Below the pieces are notes generated by a model. It ran no database searches, was not told the DNA's origin, and worked only from the letters and a program-made list of their open reading frames with translations. The position numbers and the translations under genes were made by a program. Positions 59,290 through 64,000 of a DNA stretch of 64,000 nt are shown here, one piece after another (position 1 is the stretch's first letter; each line of letters opens with the position of its first letter). This stretch comes from Tolypeutes matacus (lineage: Eukaryota; Chordata; Mammalia; Cingulata; Chlamyphoridae), in NCBI GenBank assembly GCA_026826555.1, contig JAKSZT010054581.1, positions 712,902 through 776,901 on the forward strand, in the 5' to 3' direction.

Positions 59290-61445
59290 GTCTTTTTTTC
59301 CTTTTATCACTGTGTTATCGGATATCCAGTGTGCCATGACACCTTCCCCCTTTCAATCCCCAGTGTCTCCCAAATTTTCATTTAATTTTCAAAGAAGTTT
59401 TAGGTCACAGCAAAGTCACACACGGAATACCAGAGACTCCCAGGTACAAAACCACCCCCCCCTTCCATATCTCATTTTAAAACGCCCCCTTTTTTTGATG
59501 TTAGCATTATTATAACTGTTATACAGGTAGCAAAATATTGCAACTAAACATTGTCAATGATTTACAGTATAGTTTACAATTTAGACGATACAGTTTAATA
59601 AGTTTTGATGATATTTTCCATTTCCTGTATCCATTACTGTAAGGTAATGTAAAACCTTTCCCATGACCACTAAATACCCCATTAGATCTTAACTGTTCCT
59701 TCCTCCCCACCTCCCTGGGGATATGACACTCCCCTGTCTTGAGTCATGGAATGTCAAGGTTCATAGTTACATGCTCTGGGTATTTGAACCTGCCCTTCCT
59801 AATCTACCCACCTATCAGTGCTGCACCACCAAACCCAGTAATATCACTACCCATCTGTCCTATCCTTCAATATACAACTATACTCTATCCCTTTACTATA
59901 GATTATGTCCATATGGGTGATGGCTCAAAGCCTGCTCTTCTCTTTCTCTCCCTTGTTAACCTATCTTTCAGACAATGGTCCTCAGAGACTGCTCACTTTC
60001 CTCAGTTCAAATCAGTGAGGTCATATACTGTTCATCCTTCAGTGCCTGGCTTGCTTCACTCAACATAAGGTCTTCAAGATTCATCCATGTTATTCCATGT
60101 GTTAGCACTTTATTCCTTCTTATAGCTGAGTAATATTCCATTGTATGTATATACCACATTTTGCTTATTCTAAGGTGTTTTTTTAATCTCACCTACCATG
60201 TCTTTCATTCCCATCAGTTTTGTTATTTTTTCTATGCTGATTTTCAAATTCTTCTTGTGCTTGCTCACTTTCCTCTTGATGTTCTTTATCATTTTAGCCA
60301 TATTGTATTTCAATTCATTGATTTTATTTTGGAAATTTGTATGAACCTTATTGATTATTTGTCTCAAATCCTGTGTCTCATCTGGGGCCATGATATATTC
60401 CTTTGGTTGGGCCATTTCTTTCATCTTCTCAGTATGGCTTGTAATTTTTTGCTGATGTCTAGTCATCTGATTATGATGGTGAGTTTACTCTGATGCTCAA
60501 TTTCTCTATCTCTGCTTAGGGATTTAGTGGTTGGAGGCTATGTGTTACTGCTGTTCTTTAATTCTTGGTTCAATATATTCTGGCTCTTTAGGATTATCCC
60601 TTTTTAACTGTCCAAAACTGTACCAAGGACTCAATAATGGGTTGTAGACCCACTTCCAAGGGCCTTGGGGAGGGAGGCAGTTAAGGCCAGAAAAAGCCTC
60701 TCATTTAGTTACTTTTAACTTTCTCACAAGCACTTCCATGGCCTGTCAGCACTCATCAACAGTCCTCTCAGTTCAAACACTAGTTGGAATGTGTTCACTG
60801 CAACACTAACCAAAACAACGTGACAGAGAATCTTGCCCAAAGGCTACGCAGAGGCTCACAAATCACACTTTCTCAGAAGCTGTTCTCCAACCTTTGCTGG
60901 CATCTCCCTCCCTTTTTCCAAGTGAGAAATAATTTCACTCACCTCTGTGTCCTCATTAACCAGTGCCAGTCAGTAAGGAGGTGTTTGTGAGAGTTGGATC
61001 TCTTTCATCCCCTGCTGGCTCCCAGGACAAATAGTTACACTACCCCACCTGGCCTAGAAAGGCTTGTGGAACACAGAATACCAAATTTGTTGGCCAAAAG
61101 CTGAATCAGCCTTAGACTGCATCTATCTCTCTCCCTTTTCCTGGGAGGTGGTACCCTCTGGTCTCCTCTGCCCACAGCTGCCAGCTAGAGGCAGGATAAT
61201 TCAAAGCTGTCTGCTCCAAGGATGTGGGGATGAGGACCAGCATCTGCAGCTGCAGGTTTTACTCACTGAGTTTTCCTACCAAGATTCTTTTCCATTGTCC
61301 CTCTCTCTTCTGGGTGGTTCCAGCCTTCCCCTGGTGCTCTAAACCGAAAATTTTTTTTCAGGCTTTTTCTGTCTGTCCTCTACCTATTTTATCTTGGAGA
61401 GAAGTGATTCTTGTGTCTCTCTAATTCTCCATCTTCCTGGAATTT
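59290..61445 (-). mobile_element. L1-H: antisense L1 with most of ORF2 deleted
   Basis: Minus strand. The 5' UTR starts near 61440 (AGATGGAGAATTAGAGAGAC) and runs to ~60467. ORF1 N-terminal sequence follows (frame 60170-60466, 98 codons, with the MTRHQQKI-type start). At about 60170 it passes directly into the last part of ORF2 (AAAATGTGGTATATACATACAATGG) and a normal 3' UTR ending near 59290. The missing piece would be the ORF1 remainder plus about 90 percent of ORF2. It keeps both L1 ends. Confidence 0.8.
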
Positions 61446-63147
61446 CTAGAAGTGTTCATTTTTTTATGTTGTCCTACTTATCTTTCTTTTTTTCTTTAAT
61501 AGTATTTGTGTTGCTGTTTTTTTTTAATCTAAAATGTCATTGTTGAAGCCAAGGTTTCCTAGATTTTCTTCCATGTTATAATCTAGATGTTGATTTGCAT
61601 TTTAAATTAGGTGCAAAATACATAGTGAATAAATTTTTTTTGTGTGAAAAGACTTTCTAGAGTGATTTTCCCCACATTTATGTCCAATTGTTATGGCACC
61701 ATTCATTGAAAATACTATCTTTTCAACAATTAATTGTCTTTGCTCATTGTCAGAGATCAGCAAACTACTTTTGTGTGGCCATATTTTGGGGCTCTCTATT
61801 CTATACTATTGGTATATTTTCTTCACCATAATGTCACTGTTATAATAAGTGTAGATTTAGTGTAAGTCTTGAGGCCAGCTAGCATTAGGTCTCTGAATTT
61901 CTTCATTATTTTGATGGAAATTTGCATAACTTATAATTCCATATAATCTTTAGAATCAGTTTGTCAACATTCATAAAATAACTTGTGGGAATTTTTTTAT
62001 GGCAATGCCATTGAATCTATAGATCAAGTGGGAAAGAAGTGACATATTAATTATATTAATTCTTCCAAATCATGAATGGAATATATCTCCCTTTATTTAG
62101 ATTTTCTCTGATCTTTTTCCTCAAAGTTTTGTAGTTTCCCTCACAATATAACTTGTACATATTTTTAAGGTCTATATCTATTTTTTGGTGCCTATGTAAA
62201 TGGTGTTAAGTTTTAAATTTCATATTCTAATAGTTCATTTCTGGTATATAAGTAATCAATTGACTTTTGCTTATTAGCTTTGTATCCTGCAAACTTGCTA
62301 TAATCTCTTATTAATTTCTGGAAGTTTTTAATCAAATCTTTGGGGTTTTCTATATTGACAATTGAATCACCTGTGAATAAAGACAATTTTATTTTTCCCA
62401 ACCAGTAATAGTTATTTCATTTTCTTTAATTATATTGGTAGGATTTCCATACAATATTGAATAGGAGTGGTGAGAGGGGCCACTCTTGTCTTGTTCCTGA
62501 CCCCAGGGTGAAAACATCTAATTTCTCCCCAATATGTATGGTGTTATTTCTAGGTTATCTGTAGAAGCCAGTTATCAAGTTGAGGAATTTCCCGTCTATA
62601 CCTAGTGTGCTGGTTGTGTTCAAAATTATTGTTCAATTGTGTTAAATTCTGACTCTGCTTCTATAGATGATCATGATTGTTCTTCTTTAGCTTATTGATG
62701 CATTAGATTGCAGTAATTGATTTTTGGATATTGAGCCAGTCTTCATTATCTGGGAATAAATGCCATTAGTTATGGTTTATAATTATATTTATATATTGTT
62801 GGGTTAGATATGTAAATATATTGTTGAGGGGTTTTGCATCCATGCTTTTGGAAAATATAATCTGTAATTTTCCCACTTAGTAATATCTGCATTTTTAACT
62901 GGTATAATTCTCAGTTCAGAATGAGTGAACACTTTAACCTGTTTTTTTGTTTGTTTGTTTGTTTGTTTGTTTGTTTTCTGCAAGAGATTATAAGGATTTG
63001 TATTATTGCTTCTTTAATTGTTTGGTAGAATTCACCAGGGAAATCATGTGGACATGATGCTTTCTGTTTTGGAAAGGTATTAATTGTTGGTTTAGTTTCT
63101 TTAAAAAACCTAAAACTATGTAGATTGTCTCCTTCTCCTTTTATGAG
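61446..63147 (-). mobile_element. L1-I: old antisense L1 ORF2 fragment
   Basis: Strongly diverged ORF2, recognised by phrases such as TTATATTAATTCTTCCAAATC and GGGCCACTCTTGTCTTG, and by a reverse-transcriptase box degraded to FTGD near 62370. There are no ends. It contains the (GTTT)n repeat and stops where the ERVL LTR begins. Confidence 0.75.
62942..62979. repeat. (GTTT)n microsatellite
   Basis: About eight TTTG units in a row inside the old L1-I. Likely length-polymorphic. Confidence 0.9.
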
Positions 63148-63634
63148 TGTGATGGTTAAGTTCATGTATCAACTTGGCTAGGTTATGGTGCCCTGTTGTT
63201 TGGTCAAGCAACCTCTGACCTGACGTTGATTGTGAGAGTATTTCAAAGATGGATTTGCATTTATATTCAGGGGATTACATATATGACTAGGTACATTTAC
63301 AAAGGAGAGTGCATTAGCAGTGAGTGAATTCTTCCATTTCAATAATTTGGTGGTCTTAAAGTGAGAAATGAATAATTCAGATGCCAGAAAGAATTTCTGT
63401 CTCTACTACAGCCAACCATTTTATCCTTGGGAATTCATCTTTATCAGAGCTTCCAACTTGTGGCTTACCACATGGAATTCATACTTGCAAATCCCAATGG
63501 TCACTTGAAACAATTCCTATAATAAATCTCTTTATAAATATATATGTATGTATGTGTATATATAGAATGTATATACACACACTCATATATATGTACTGTC
63601 AGTTCTGTTTCTCTGGAAATCCCTGACTAATGTA
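63148..63634 (+). mobile_element. ERVL-type LTR, 5' copy of an internal element
   Basis: It starts TGTGATGGTTAAGTTCATG and ends CTGACTAATGTA, with a poly-A signal AATAAA at 63521-63526. The closing motif matches the solo LTRs elsewhere. Unlike them, it is followed by a primer-binding site and internal sequence, so it is the 5' LTR of a longer element. Confidence 0.75.
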
Positions 63635-63639
63635 GATTT

Positions 63640-63654
63640 TGATACCAAGAATAG
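63640..63654 (+). promoter_or_regulatory. Degenerate tRNA-Leu-type primer-binding site
   Basis: TGATACCAAGAATAG lies six bases after the LTR end. The ERVL primer site complementary to tRNA-Leu reads TGGTACCAGGAGTGG, so eleven of fifteen bases agree. Its position right after the LTR supports the call. Confidence 0.65.
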
Positions 63655-63910
63655 TATTTGAAAAACAGCATATTAGGGATGAGATTTCTGAGTTGGTTCT
63701 GTAATTTTTGGAATTGATTTGCTCATCTGATTAGGTTTAAAGGCACTAATGACTATTTCCAATGATCAAGAGGGCATTGATAGTTCTTGGTATGAATTGG
63801 CAATAGAGATATGCAAAGTATCCCCCACTCAAATGCTTATAAGATGCAAAACTCTGGTTGACAGTCTATTTGATACATCAGCAGATTTTTGTGAAATTAA
63901 CATTGATTTG
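63655..63910 (+). pseudogene. ERVL-type internal leader/gag start, fragment
   Basis: Internal sequence following the primer site. The phrases GATTAGGTTTAAAGGCACTAATGAC and GGCATTGATAGTTCTTGGTATG look like ERVL internal sequence. A 71-codon frame at 63749-63964 runs across the junction with R5. The element is cut near 63911 by R5 and would continue beyond the window. Confidence 0.55.
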
Positions 63911-64000
63911 GAGCCAGTGGTCACTGGAGGCTCTAGGGTCAGGGAGAGGGAGAAACAGTTGTAATATGTGGGATTTGGGGGACTTGGGAATTGTCCTGAG
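63911..64000 (+). mobile_element. Retroposon R, copy R5 (runs off the window)
   Basis: The last ~90 bases match R3 (37925 onward) and R2 (16055 onward): CCAGTGGTCACTGGAGGCTC, then GGGACTTGGGAATTGTCC. It begins at yet another internal point, as expected for a 5'-truncated copy. It interrupts the ERVL internal region. Confidence 0.7.

Noticed and set aside
62942..62979. CRISPR-like or satellite array
   Set aside because: It is a plain tetranucleotide microsatellite without spacers.
1..64000. Intact host protein-coding gene, tRNA, rRNA or CpG-island promoter
   Set aside because: I looked on both strands for exon-like frames with neighbouring splice sites, tRNA folds outside SINEs and CpG-rich stretches. 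None stood out. Low-expression non-coding transcripts cannot be excluded from sequence alone.

Overview
This window looks like gene-poor intergenic DNA from a placental mammal, most likely a xenarthran (armadillo, sloth or anteater). The main reason is the set of tRNA-like SINEs of the armadillo DAS type (12031-12200, 26934-27021, and a dimeric copy at 55115-55465). They sit among long runs of L1, HAL1, class I ERV and ERVL-like LTR sequence. I found no intact host protein-coding gene, no tRNA or rRNA gene and no CRISPR array. Every long open frame I could interpret is a decayed retroelement frame or a chance frame inside one. The species call is inference from repeat type.

Layout, left half. 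1-52 and 9165-10628 appear to be one split copy of an old duplicated segment (unit X) whose partner is at 12822-14849. The 9.1 kb that splits it holds an unassigned stretch, a 1.2 kb non-coding retroposon with a 14-bp target-site duplication (878-2101), an ERVL-like solo LTR (2183-2634), a HAL1-type fragment (2640-3461) and a nearly full-length L1 (3470-9164). Another LTR (10902-11519) and a SINE follow. An old L1 fragment is split by a second retroposon copy (15522-16570, 12-bp duplication). Next comes a second local direct duplication (unit Y, 16830-18010 and 18985-20005), then a stretch I could not assign. An antisense L1 at 21860-26133 has its 5' part inverted.

Layout, middle. About 26140-43900 is a buried antisense gammaretrovirus-like provirus. 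Gag, pol and integrase fragments can be recognised in the right order but are broken. They are split by an L1 plus retroposon block (28778-38312, flanked by one 13-bp target-site duplication) and by an L1 5' half (39968-41878). An LTR with a clean 5-bp duplication follows (44241-44823). Then 44829-51740 contains no recent insertion that I can see.

Layout, right end. 51750-63147 is a pile of antisense L1 pieces. It includes a perfect palindrome (54374-54771, two identical 197-bp arms), a dimeric SINE, an L1 with most of ORF2 missing (59290-61445) and another retroposon copy (57291-59216). The window closes in an ERVL-type LTR with a tRNA-Leu-like primer site and gag-leader sequence, cut by a fifth retroposon copy.

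How the parts relate: the recognised elements were copied by L1 reverse transcription (L1, HAL1, SINEs, retroposon R) or by retroviral integration (ERV, ERVL LTRs). Nested insertions and target-site duplications give a relative order of events. The strongest unusual signals are the perfect palindrome, the R retroposon family with an L1-like 3' tail and a shared open frame, and several rearranged L1 copies.
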